This document shows positions 1 through 11,299 of a stretch of DNA of 64,000 nt, piece by piece. Made by a program: the position numbers and the translations under genes. Positions within the stretch are counted from its first letter, which is position 1. Each line of letters starts with the position of its first letter. The notes under the pieces were generated by a model that saw nothing but the letters and a program-made list of their open reading frames with translations, did not search any database and was not told where the DNA came from. This DNA is from Rosistilla oblonga (GTDB lineage: Bacteria > Planctomycetota > Planctomycetia > Pirellulales > Pirellulaceae), in the NCBI RefSeq assembly GCF_007751715.1, contig NZ_CP036292.1, positions 2,914,001-2,978,000 of the forward strand. Direction: 5' to 3'.

Positions 1-885
1 GGCTTCGATCGCTCCGATGCGGCCGACCTGCGAAAACTTGTTGCCGTCGGCGAGAAGCAGTTCGACTTTGACATCGTCTTTGTTCGGATCGGCTTGGTAG
101 GCGAGGTACCTCGCTTCGGGGACGTTGAAGTAGGCCCACATCACGCTGTTATCCGACAACGTCGTCAGCATCGCCCCCTCCTCGATCAGACTGCCCAGTT
201 GTTCGTATTGTTTGTCGACGATGCCGTCGAACGGGGCTTTGACGTTTGCAAAGTCCAGCTCCGCCAACGCGAGATTGACTTTCGCTTGCGCCTTCGCCAA
301 CTTGGCTCGAGCCAACGCAACCTCCGGCATCGCGACGATGTTCTGGTGATACAGCCGTTCGGTGTTTTGTAACTCGATCTGAGCCAGTTGAGCCTCGGCC
401 TGATCCGATTCCAATCTCGCTTGGTAGAGCGTGGGCAGGATCTTGAACAACAGATCCCCCTGCTTCACGGCTTGCCCTTCGTTGACGGCGATCCGCTCCA
501 GATATCCCCCTTCGAGCGCCTTGACCTCGATGTGCCGCCAGGAGTGGATCTGGCAGACGTATTGTTGGGTGCTGACGACATCCTTGGCGACCGGGCTGGT
601 TACGATGATCTTGTGCACCACGTGATGCCCGCCTTCGGCATGCGCTTCGGAATCGTGTTCCGACGCATGGTGCGAATCTTCAGCATGTCCGGCGTCGGCG
701 TGAGCTGCGGCATGTGTGGTTGGATGACTCGCCGCACCGTGGGGATGCGTGGAGGAGGGGAGCTCGGCCAGCTGAGTTCCGCTGTGCAGCACCGTATCTC
801 GCAGCGCCACGACGTCGTCGCATGCGGGGACGCAAAGGATCAGCGGTAGCATCAAAGTGATGGCGGGAAGAGTAGGCGTTTGCAT
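1..885 (-). CDS. RND efflux periplasmic adaptor (HlyD/MFP family), C-terminus cut by the window edge
   Basis: The frame is open from an ATG at 883-885 to base 1 (295 codons), so the C-terminus lies outside the window. A hydrophobic leader ends in VPAC (Cys22), a plausible lipobox, suggesting a lipid-anchored periplasmic protein. Residues 47-91 form a striking His-rich linker with 13 histidines. After it come a biotinyl-lipoyl-like half (EGGYLERIAVNEGQAVKQGD), an alpha-helical hairpin (about 135-205) and the second lipoyl half (VKAPFDGIVDKQYEQLGSLI). This is the standard order of membrane-fusion proteins that couple an RND pump to an outer-membrane channel. The pump gene would be expected just beyond the window start. 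The His-rich segment suggests metal binding, but the substrate is unknown. The family call is firm. Confidence 0.9.
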   Translation of the reverse strand, partial: MQTPTLPAITLMLPLILCVPACDDVVALRDTVLHSGTQLAELPSSTHPHGAASHPTTHAAAHADAGHAEDSHHASEHDSEAHAEGGHHVVHKIIVTSPVAKDVVSTQQYVCQIHSWRHIEVKALEGGYLERIAVNEGQAVKQGDLLFKILPTLYQARLESDQAEAQLAQIELQNTERLYHQNIVAMPEVALARAKLAKAQAKVNLALAELDFANVKAPFDGIVDKQYEQLGSLIEEGAMLTTLSDNSVMWAYFNVPEARYLAYQADPNKDDVKVELLLADGNKFSQVGRIGAIEA

Positions 886-1466
886 TGTGTTGGCTGCGTT
901 AAGTGTTGTTCGGGTAGCGGAAGGATTTGCTATCGCCCGGGGCCTGCTCGATCGCTTCGGTAGCCACGGAGAAGGAGAATAATTAAGTCGAAGTTGTCGT
1001 TGCCCGAGGCGGAAGAGTGCGTAGGAACCGCGGCATCCAACGCTCGCTGCTGCCGCGTGGGAGCAACGATTTAGCGGACGTTATGACGGCGTTGGGCCTA
1101 ATAGCACGTTGCGTGCCAATTCGCCGCGCAGGCAGTTCGAAACAAGCGATCCGATCCGCGATCCGCTATCACCGCGGCGGCCGTTCGCCGAAGCATGGCA
1201 ACGATTTCCAAAGCATGCAAAGCGTTGCACCAACCGCAATTTCCGGGGCGATCAGCCGTTTGGCCGCTCGCAGAACTTCGCTCCAACACCCCCCGGCACA
1301 AGTCCGCGCCGCGGCTCGATTCCATTCGCGAAAAGTCGAACCAGACGCTCCAGGAAGCCGGCACCCACCCATTGGGGGCACCACCCAACAAACGCCCCGT
1401 CGCCGCGCATTCATGATCCGCAGCGCCAATTTTTTAACCGGTGATCGATTGCAGCTCGGCGGTGGC
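886..1466. other. Gap without a convincing gene
   Basis: This 580-base stretch separates the adaptor start from the sensor-kinase stop. Short open frames exist on both strands, but they are rich in Arg, Pro and Ser, overlap each other, lack a plausible start context and resemble no family I know. It presumably holds the promoter of the minus-strand adaptor near 886-1000. No tRNA or strong hairpin was seen. Confidence 0.5.
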
Positions 1467-3926
1467 TTAGCGGGCGTGGGTTGGGTTGGATGCGAGCTTG
1501 GCTGCGAGCGTGGAGATCCGGTCGTAGAGCTGTTTGGCTTCGATCGGTTTCGATAGGTAGTCGTCCATGCCGGCGTCGAGGCAGCGTTGGCGATCTCCTT
1601 TCATCGCCGAAGCTGTCATCGCGATGATCGGGATCCGCGCCGGAGGTTGTTCGGCGGCGCGGATCGCCGCGGTCGCTTCGAGTCCATCCATGGTCGGCAT
1701 CTGGACGTCCATTAAGATCAGATCAAACGGCTCGCGCCGAAACGCCTGCAGCGCCTCGCGGCCATCCTCGGCGAGCATCACGCGGTGCTGATACTTCCTC
1801 AACATCGCCATGGCAACTTTTTGGTTCACGATGCCATCTTCGACCAGCAGAATTTTCAGCGGCTGGCTGGACTCCGCTGGTTCGACGTCCGCAGGCGAAC
1901 GCGGCGTGCTGTCGTCGGACGTGCGGATCGATGCCGAATCGGTTTGCTCGGGGACGGCATCTAATTCGTCGGCCGAAGCTTCCGACATCAGTTCGATGAT
2001 CGTGTCGATCAGTTGCGATTGAATCACCGGCTTGGTGAGATAGCGAGCGATCCCGATCTGGCGACACTTGGCGTGATCCCCCTGCCCCGCGGCGGACGAG
2101 ATCATCAGCAATTGGCAGTCGCGCAGGCCCGCTTCGTGGCGAATGATTTGAGCCAATTCAAAGCCGTCCATCCCGGGCATCATGCAATCGAGTAGCGCCA
2201 GTCGATAGGGGAGTCCCGCGGCGAGCGCCCGCCGCATTTCGGTAAGTGCCGCGGGGCCGCTGTCGACAACCACCGGTTGCAACCGCCACGTCTTGAGAAT
2301 CTCTTCGAGGATCACGCGGTTGGTGTGGTTATCGTCGACGATCAAGACGGGCAGGCCAGCGAGATCGTCGATCTTCTCCAGGCTGCGAAGTTTGGTCGCG
2401 CTGATCTCGAAGCTGGAGGTGAAGTAGAAGGTGGTGCCGGTTCCCTTTTGGCTGTCGGCCCAGATCTTGCCTCCCATCAATTTGACCAATTGGGAGCAGA
2501 TCGCCAGGCCGAGGCCCGTTCCGCCAAAACGGCGAGTAGTCGAGGCATCCTCTTGGCTGAAGGCCGTAAAGATCGAGTCGAGTTTTTCGGGGGCGATGCC
2601 AATTCCCGAATCGCGGACTTCGCACCGCAACAGCAACCGATCGGCGGTCCGCGATTCCTGTTGGACGTTGATCAAGATCTCCCCCTGCTCGGTGAACTTG
2701 ATCGCGTTGCCAGCGAGATTGATCAGGACTTGGGAGAGTCGTCCGGGGTCGCCGACCAAGGTGTCGGGGAGTGTGGGATCGATCCGGCAACAGATTTCCA
2801 GCTGTTTTTCGCTCGCCCGAAAGGTGAGCGTCTGGACCGTTTTTTCGACGCAGTCGCGAAGTCCGAAGCGGATCGATTCGAGTTCCAGCTTGCCAGCTTC
2901 GATCTTGGAGAAGTCGAGGATGTCGTTTAACAATCCCAACAGCGACGCCGCCGATTGTTTGACGATCCGCAGATATTCCTGCTGCTGATGATCCAGATCG
3001 GTCCCGGCCAAGAGGTCGGTCATGCCGATGATCCCATTCATCGGCGTGCGGATCTCGTGACTCATGTTCGCCAGAAATTCGCTCTTCGAAACCGTCGCCG
3101 CTTCGGCCTGCTCCTTCGCCAACAGCAGCTCGTGCGAAGTTTGTTGGCGCTCGATCAGACTGGCCTGCAGCAGGCTGATGATCGATGTCGAAGCGAGCCC
3201 GATCGTGACGATCACGGCTAAGAAACCGATAGCGAAACGTCGCGCCCGAGCGATCGCGGCGCCCCAGTCTTGAGCGGCAAAGTCGATCCCCAAGACGGCA
3301 TCGAGCCGACCGTCGGCGTCGCGGATCGGCGCGTACGCGCTGACCCAATCGCCCCAGCGGTCGCTGGAGATCTTGTCGTCGAAGGCGGCGGTGCCGGCAT
3401 AGGCTTTCCCAATCGCCGCGTCCTGTTCGACCCACACCTCGCCGATCGCGGTCCGCTGTTCTCGGTCGCCATCGTAGCGGCCGTCGCGGCTGTAATCGGT
3501 TTCCGAATCGACGATCAATTGATTGCCCGCGGGTGATTTGCGGAACGTATAGATGTCCGCGACCGCCGGATTGATCTGCAACCAACGGATCTGTTTTTCG
3601 ATCATCGCCAGATAGAGCGGATCGTCGGGCGCGGTGGCTGTCGTGATCCGCGCGTGTCCCATCGATGCCATTTCATCGGCGTAGGTCGGCGCCAGTCCCT
3701 CGATCCGCTTCTGCAACCGAAGCTGCTCGCGGCGGCCAGCTGCGTCGACAAGAAACCATCCTGTCACCAGCACGATCGGCAGCAGCCCCCATGCCATCAG
3801 CAGCGTGCGGTTGGTGTGGACGGTCTTCCAGAACCAGAAGGTCAGCAGCAGCAGGGTGAGGACCGACAGCGAGACAAAAAGCGCGTAGTCGAGTTGAGCG
3901 ATGAGGATTTGGTTGATCGCGACCAT
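1467..3926 (-). CDS. Membrane hybrid sensor histidine kinase with two receiver domains
   Basis: The protein has 819 residues from the ATG at 3926, chosen because the hydrophobic N-terminus follows directly. An in-frame upstream start at 3992 would add an uncharacteristic polar tail. Order: TM helices in the first 45 residues, a periplasmic Cache/PDC-like sensor ending in [17 protein letters not shown], a TM near 235-255, HisKA with the phospho-acceptor His near residue 290 ([11 protein letters not shown]), HATPase_c with N-box ([14 protein letters not shown]), G1 (DSGIGI) and G2 (GGTGLGLAI), then two receivers ([13 protein letters not shown] and [13 protein letters not shown]), each with its Lys (LTKPV, YLSKPI). 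No HPt domain is present, so an external phosphotransferase or direct use of the receivers is likely. The second receiver has EDG where EDN is more common. The ligand is unknown and no cognate regulator is adjacent. Confidence 0.93.
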   Translation of the reverse strand: MVAINQILIAQLDYALFVSLSVLTLLLLTFWFWKTVHTNRTLLMAWGLLPIVLVTGWFLVDAAGRREQLRLQKRIEGLAPTYADEMASMGHARITTATAPDDPLYLAMIEKQIRWLQINPAVADIYTFRKSPAGNQLIVDSETDYSRDGRYDGDREQRTAIGEVWVEQDAAIGKAYAGTAAFDDKISSDRWGDWVSAYAPIRDADGRLDAVLGIDFAAQDWGAAIARARRFAIGFLAVIVTIGLASTSIISLLQASLIERQQTSHELLLAKEQAEAATVSKSEFLANMSHEIRTPMNGIIGMTDLLAGTDLDHQQQEYLRIVKQSAASLLGLLNDILDFSKIEAGKLELESIRFGLRDCVEKTVQTLTFRASEKQLEICCRIDPTLPDTLVGDPGRLSQVLINLAGNAIKFTEQGEILINVQQESRTADRLLLRCEVRDSGIGIAPEKLDSIFTAFSQEDASTTRRFGGTGLGLAICSQLVKLMGGKIWADSQKGTGTTFYFTSSFEISATKLRSLEKIDDLAGLPVLIVDDNHTNRVILEEILKTWRLQPVVVDSGPAALTEMRRALAAGLPYRLALLDCMMPGMDGFELAQIIRHEAGLRDCQLLMISSAAGQGDHAKCRQIGIARYLTKPVIQSQLIDTIIELMSEASADELDAVPEQTDSASIRTSDDSTPRSPADVEPAESSQPLKILLVEDGIVNQKVAMAMLRKYQHRVMLAEDGREALQAFRREPFDLILMDVQMPTMDGLEATAAIRAAEQPPARIPIIAMTASAMKGDRQRCLDAGMDDYLSKPIEAKQLYDRISTLAAKLASNPTHAR

Positions 3927-4061
3927 AACCCGCCCATTTGTCCTCGTCCAAAGGAGTTGGCCGGCCGCGGATCGCAGCGGGCACACTTCCATTGTAGCCC
4001 TGGGCCTAGCGGGTTCCGCAATCCCGCCGCAGAAGAAACCAGGGCTTTTAACTGTCTGAAT

Positions 4062-4084
4062 TTAGGCAAATTAGCCGGCACGCG
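4062..4084 (+). repeat. Dispersed 23-base repeat, copy 1
   Basis: The 23 bases beginning TTAGGCAAATTAGCCGGC are identical to 48265-48287. Both copies lie in intergenic DNA beside the 5' end of a minus-strand gene. Function unknown. Confidence 0.7.
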
Positions 4085-4217
4085 CTAGCGCTGGCAATTC
4101 TACGTAAGTCATGGTGAGTGGTCGCGATCGAACGCTTGCCAGGCCAGTGAGAAGTCTTTCGTTCGTCGAAGACTGTTCCACATCGCATTCATCCTCTTCA
4201 GGGCTGCAGGCTCGACC

Positions 4218-4393
4218 ATTTGCATAGCCCAGCCTGCAGGGCTGGGTTCTAGCGGCGATGATTGACATGGTTGGGCTGTAGGCCTGGCGGATTGTCGCCA
4301 CCTCCCCCCCGGGGCGTTGCCCCTTCGCCCGTTGTGAAATGAAACCGGCCGCCGTTGGCTGTTACCCAGCCCTGCAGGCTGGGCTATGCAAAT
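4218..4393. repeat. 30-bp perfect inverted repeat pair
   Basis: The arms 4218-4247 and 4364-4393 are exact reverse complements over 30 bases (core AGCCCAGCCTGCAGGGCTGG) and are separated by 116 bases. Each arm itself contains a smaller palindrome around CTGCAG. The spacer holds no gene and no transposase. It could be a cruciform-forming intergenic repeat or the remnant of a non-autonomous element. Confidence 0.8.
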
Positions 4394-4476
4394 TGCTGGA
4401 CCTTCGGCCCGCGCTAGGCATGCCGGGAATGTGCCTGTCCCCTTTCGCCCCTCTCCCCTTTCGACCCGCCTTCACC

Positions 4477-4540
4477 AAACCGGGGCTAACGCCTAAACGG
4501 CTAATGCAAGGAAGCTCGTTGTGACTAAACCGACAAGCCG
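4477..4540 (+). repeat. Palindromic module A, single-arm copy
   Basis: This 64-base segment starts AAACCGGGGCTAACGCC and ends ACTAAACCGACAAGCCG. It matches 11080-11143 at 62 of 64 positions. Only the right arm of the module is present here; the opposite arm seen near 11.03 kb and 38.83 kb is missing. Confidence 0.8.
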
Positions 4541-4688
4541 CCAGGCGTGCCGGCTGATACCTCAAATTGAAACACCGATTCGCCCCGAGAGCGATCGAAG
4601 TGAGACGGACGTCTCGGGGGGCGGGGACGCAAACTCGCCGCCAGCGTGCGGTGGGCGGCAGGCTGGCAGCGGCGGTGGTCGGTTGTCG

Positions 4689-8110
<3,422 letters not shown>

Positions 8111-8441
8111 TGGCTGCTCTAGGTTCTTGTTGAGTTTTTTTGAGGGGGGCCGACCACTTTGACTTGACGTTTGCTGTTGGAAAATCGGGACCCAGGTCGA
8201 CGGGCCGGACAGTATCGTCACGCGTTTTGGTGGGCGAGAAAAGGGGGGAATGACAGCTTACCACCGATTTCTAGCCAGCAGATCGCTACAACGCCTCTTT
8301 CGGTCGCGAACATTTGCCAAACAAACGCCCCGAAGGCTGGCAAAAGATTGCATTAGGGTGGTTTGGGCTATACGCTGGAGACGGTTTGTCGATCCCCTCT
8401 GGCAAACGCTCATTCTTATCTTTTCGAATAGGTGACCAGCG

Positions 8442-9767
8442 ATGAATTGGTACAAGGATGCGGTCTCGCGTCGTGCGATGATGCGGTTGGCTGCGTGGCA
8501 GTCGTTTGGCGTCAGCGTGCTTTCATTTGCCGGGGGACGTCTGCTGGCCGACGATCCGTTTGCTGAGTTTTCCGATGAAGCGATCGCCGCCAAGCAAGCT
8601 GGCGATAAGCCGGCCGAGGCGAAGTCGACCGGGAAGCGTCGCTTGATCTATATCTTTAGCGCCGGGGGAATGAGTCACGTCGACACGTTCGACCCCAAGC
8701 CGGGGACCGATTCGCAAGGACCACTGGGAGCGATCGCGACCAATATTTCAGGCGTCCAGTTTGGGCAATCGCTGCCGAAGTTGGCTGCGATGGCCGACAA
8801 GCTGGCGGTGATTCGATCGATGTCGACCGAAACCGGAGCTCACGGCCCGGGCAGCTACCTGATGCGGACCGGCCAAAAAGAGATCGCCAGTACGCGGCAT
8901 CCCGGAATCGGCGCTTGGATGCAACGCTTCAACGGCCGCATCCATCCTGCGCTGCCGCCGAGCGTGAACATCGGCGGCGGGATCGGACCGGGATATTTGG
9001 GAGCGAAGTTTGCGCCGGTGCCGATCGGCGACCCGAATCGCGGGCTGCAGAACACCAGCGGGCCCGAATATCTAGCCGACGATCAATTCATGCGGCGGAT
9101 GTATTTGAGCGCCGCGTTGGATCGCGAGTTCCGCAGCAAGGTGCATCTGAAACAGGTCGATGGTTACGACGATCTGTATCGCGAGGCGATTCGGTTGCTC
9201 AAGAGCGACGATTTGAAAGCGTTTGATCTGAACCTGGAGAGCGAAGAGGCGAAGGAGCGATACGGCAAATCGAAGGTCGGCCGCGGTTGTTTGTTGGCCC
9301 GGCGGTTGGTCGAAAACGACGTCCAATATGTCGAGGTCCAGGCCGGCGGCTGGGATATGCACAACGATATCGCCGACGCGATGACCAGCCGCGGTAGCGA
9401 GCTGGACCAGGCGCTTAGCGCGTTGATCGAAGATCTCACCGCCAGCGGTCTGATTCATGAAACGACGATCGTCGTGGCGACCGAGTTTGGCCGCAATCCA
9501 TCGATCAATCAAAACGCGGGCCGCGATCACCATCCGGCGGTCTTCTCGTGTGCGATGGCTGGCGCGGGCGTCCGCACCGGCACGATATTGGGATCGAGCG
9601 ATTCGAAGGGATTTCTCGTCGACGAATACCAGGTCTCGGTCCCCGATTTCATGGCGACGATCGGCAAGGCGTTGCAGTTGCCTGTCGACAAAGAGATCCA
9701 CAGCCCCGATGGCCGGCCGTTCACCTTTGCCAACGGTGGGATGGCGATCGACGAAGTGCTCGCCTAA
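8442..9767 (+). CDS. DUF1501 family secreted protein with Tat-like signal
   Basis: The protein has 441 residues. The N-terminus carries SRRAMMR followed by a hydrophobic stretch, a Tat-type signal, so export of a folded protein is likely. The body has the hallmarks of DUF1501, which is related to the alkaline phosphatase/sulfatase fold: YIFSAGGMSHVDTFDPK near the N-terminus, a central GGWDMHND, and GRDHHPAVFSCAMAGAGVRT near the C-terminus. In planctomycetes DUF1501 genes usually follow a DUF1549/DUF1553 cytochrome gene. Here none is adjacent; the only one in the window is at 33.1-35.6 kb. The biochemical function of the family is not established. Confidence 0.9.
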   Translation: MNWYKDAVSRRAMMRLAAWQSFGVSVLSFAGGRLLADDPFAEFSDEAIAAKQAGDKPAEAKSTGKRRLIYIFSAGGMSHVDTFDPKPGTDSQGPLGAIATNISGVQFGQSLPKLAAMADKLAVIRSMSTETGAHGPGSYLMRTGQKEIASTRHPGIGAWMQRFNGRIHPALPPSVNIGGGIGPGYLGAKFAPVPIGDPNRGLQNTSGPEYLADDQFMRRMYLSAALDREFRSKVHLKQVDGYDDLYREAIRLLKSDDLKAFDLNLESEEAKERYGKSKVGRGCLLARRLVENDVQYVEVQAGGWDMHNDIADAMTSRGSELDQALSALIEDLTASGLIHETTIVVATEFGRNPSINQNAGRDHHPAVFSCAMAGAGVRTGTILGSSDSKGFLVDEYQVSVPDFMATIGKALQLPVDKEIHSPDGRPFTFANGGMAIDEVLA

Positions 9768-9897
9768 GCCTTTGGCTTGCCAGCGGCGGCACCGCAGCGG
9801 GCTGTGAGCCGCCTCATCCGCTAGTCGGCACGAGGCATCGCCCGATGCCTGCTGGCTCGGTGGAAACCGCTTTTTCAAGCTGGACCGTCACGGGAAA

Positions 9898-9958
9898 TGG
9901 CAACGCGGCGCGTAAGCGATCGTCAGCGTGAATCACTCGCTTACGCGTCGGGTTGCCA
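9898..9958. repeat. Palindromic module B, copy 1
   Basis: The arms 9898-9919 (TGGCAACGCGGCGCGTAAGC...) and 9937-9958 (...TTACGCGTCGGGTTGCCA) are 22-base reverse complements with 2 mismatches and a 17-base loop. A related hairpin occurs at 17988-18047. A smaller hairpin (AGGCATCG...CGATGCCT, 9833-9850) lies just upstream, after the DUF1501 stop. Confidence 0.8.
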
Positions 9959-10012
9959 ATAATGCTGAGACGCAAACGGTCCAGTTACTGGACCTGGCGG
10001 GGCGGCGATTGT

Positions 10013-10942
10013 TTAGCGATGCCGTTGACTGGCGATGAACTTTTCCATCGCTGCGGGGAGCGGTGAATCGATCGTCATCTCCTCGCCGTTGGCTGGATGG
10101 ACAAAACCGAGGCTCTTGGCGTGCAACGCGATTCGCTTGCGGATCCAACGCGGATGTTTGGCGGCTTCCTTCTTGTAGCGTGGATCTCCCAACACTGGAT
10201 GCCCGGCGTCGGCGAAGTGGACGCGGATCTGGTTCCGCTTGCCCGTCTCCAATTGGACTTCGACCAGCGTGGTGTCGGCCATCCGTCGCAGCACGCGATA
10301 GTGCGTGATCGCCAGTTCGGACTTCTCCGACGGCGGAGCGACATAGCGGTCGAGATTCTTTCCGGTCGCCAGGTGGGATCGGAACGTTCCCTCATCCTGA
10401 GCCAACGAACCGGCGACGATTGCCGCGTACAGCCGCTGCGGCTTCCGCTGCTTGAACTGCTGAATCAGCGCCTCGGCAACATCGGGTTGTTTTCCGAAGA
10501 CCAACAGCCCGCTGACCTCGCGATCCAGGCGATGGACGACGCACGCTTCACGCTTCTTCCGCGAATGGCTCAGATAGATCGAGACCCGCTCGACCAACGT
10601 GTTGCGATCGTTGTTGTTATCGGTTGGGACGGTCAGCGAGCCCGCTGATTTGTCGACGACGATCAGGTAGTCGTCTTCGTAGGCGACGGTGAACGTGCGG
10701 TCTTCCCAAATCTTCTTCTTTTCGTGGTAGCGCTGATGCGGGTCGTATCGCACAGCAACCTCGTCGCCGACCGAAACGGTTGCGGCGATCGCCGTGCAGG
10801 GCTTGCCGTTGATCGAGACACAACCGTGGTCGACCATGCCGCGAACCTGACTGCGCGAAGCTTTGGATAATTCTCGCACTACCAAATCGACGCGGCCCGC
10901 ATCTTCTGCAGTAATCGTCGTCGAAACCGTCGTCATCGCCAT
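10013..10942 (-). CDS. RluA-family pseudouridine synthase
   Basis: The enzyme isomerises uridine to pseudouridine, probably in 23S rRNA. It has 309 residues from the ATG at 10942. An S4 RNA-binding domain at the N-terminus (DLVVRELSKASRSQVRGMVD) is followed by the catalytic domain with the RluA-family motif HRLDREVSG, whose Asp (near residue 141) is the nucleophile. A further conserved block, LVEVQLETGKRNQIRVHFA, resembles the RluD/RluC TGRxHQIR motif. The S4-plus-catalytic order and the length fit RluC/RluD/YtcC-like enzymes. The exact target uridine cannot be assigned. Neighbours give no clue. Confidence 0.93.
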   Translation of the reverse strand: MAMTTVSTTITAEDAGRVDLVVRELSKASRSQVRGMVDHGCVSINGKPCTAIAATVSVGDEVAVRYDPHQRYHEKKKIWEDRTFTVAYEDDYLIVVDKSAGSLTVPTDNNNDRNTLVERVSIYLSHSRKKREACVVHRLDREVSGLLVFGKQPDVAEALIQQFKQRKPQRLYAAIVAGSLAQDEGTFRSHLATGKNLDRYVAPPSEKSELAITHYRVLRRMADTTLVEVQLETGKRNQIRVHFADAGHPVLGDPRYKKEAAKHPRWIRKRIALHAKSLGFVHPANGEEMTIDSPLPAAMEKFIASQRHR

Positions 10943-11001
10943 GGTGGAATTCAATCGCTGGAAAAGGTGAGGCCTCGGGGCCAATCAGTTTTCGTCGGGT
11001 C

Positions 11002-11163
11002 GCAAATCAGCCGCCACGCGGTAGCAGCTTGTCGGTTTAATCAGCCGATTGGGCGTTAGCCCCGGGGTCCGCTGCGACTAAACCGGGGCTAACGCCCAAA
11101 CGGCTAATGCAACGAAGCTCGTTGTGACTAAACCGACAAGCCGTTAGCGTCCGGTTGCATCCG
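11002..11163. repeat. Palindromic module A, full copy
   Basis: The left arm (from about 11027, GCTTGTCGGTTTAATCAGCC...) and the right arm (11080-11143) form nested inverted repeats. The inner arms are 11043-11067 and 11081-11105 (GGGCGTTAGCCCC against GGGGCTAACGCCC). The outer arms are GTCGGTTTA and TAAACCGAC. The right arm is almost identical to 4477-4540. The whole module matches, in reverse, the locus interrupted by the IS element at 38.8-40.4 kb. It fills most of the gene-free gap 10943-11299, in which I see nothing else. Confidence 0.85.
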
Positions 11164-11299
11164 CTTAACTATACGACGGAACCGACGAATTGCTTAAGCG
11201 CGCCGGTCGATAACCTCAACCGAAACGCGGATCAGATCCGAAGGGGGCCCATGCCGCGTCGAACGAAGCGGCGGCCTTGTTAGATTTGAATCCCCAAGC

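Larger units (their letters stand above)
3927..4688. other. Repeat-rich intergenic region
   Basis: This 760-base gap lies between the sensor kinase and purB. I see no gene in it. It contains a 23-base sequence repeated at 48 kb, a long inverted-repeat pair, and one arm of the palindromic module found near 11 kb and 39-40 kb. Each is listed separately. Confidence 0.6.

Noticed and set aside
1017-1556. Several open frames in the gap after the RND adaptor
   Set aside because: They overlap each other on both strands, are Arg/Pro-rich, have no family resemblance, and the longest runs into the sensor-kinase gene in antisense.
2100-2200. Apparent frameshift in the sensor kinase's first receiver
   Set aside because: A one-base inconsistency came from my own base counting; the receiver motifs read through in a single intact frame.
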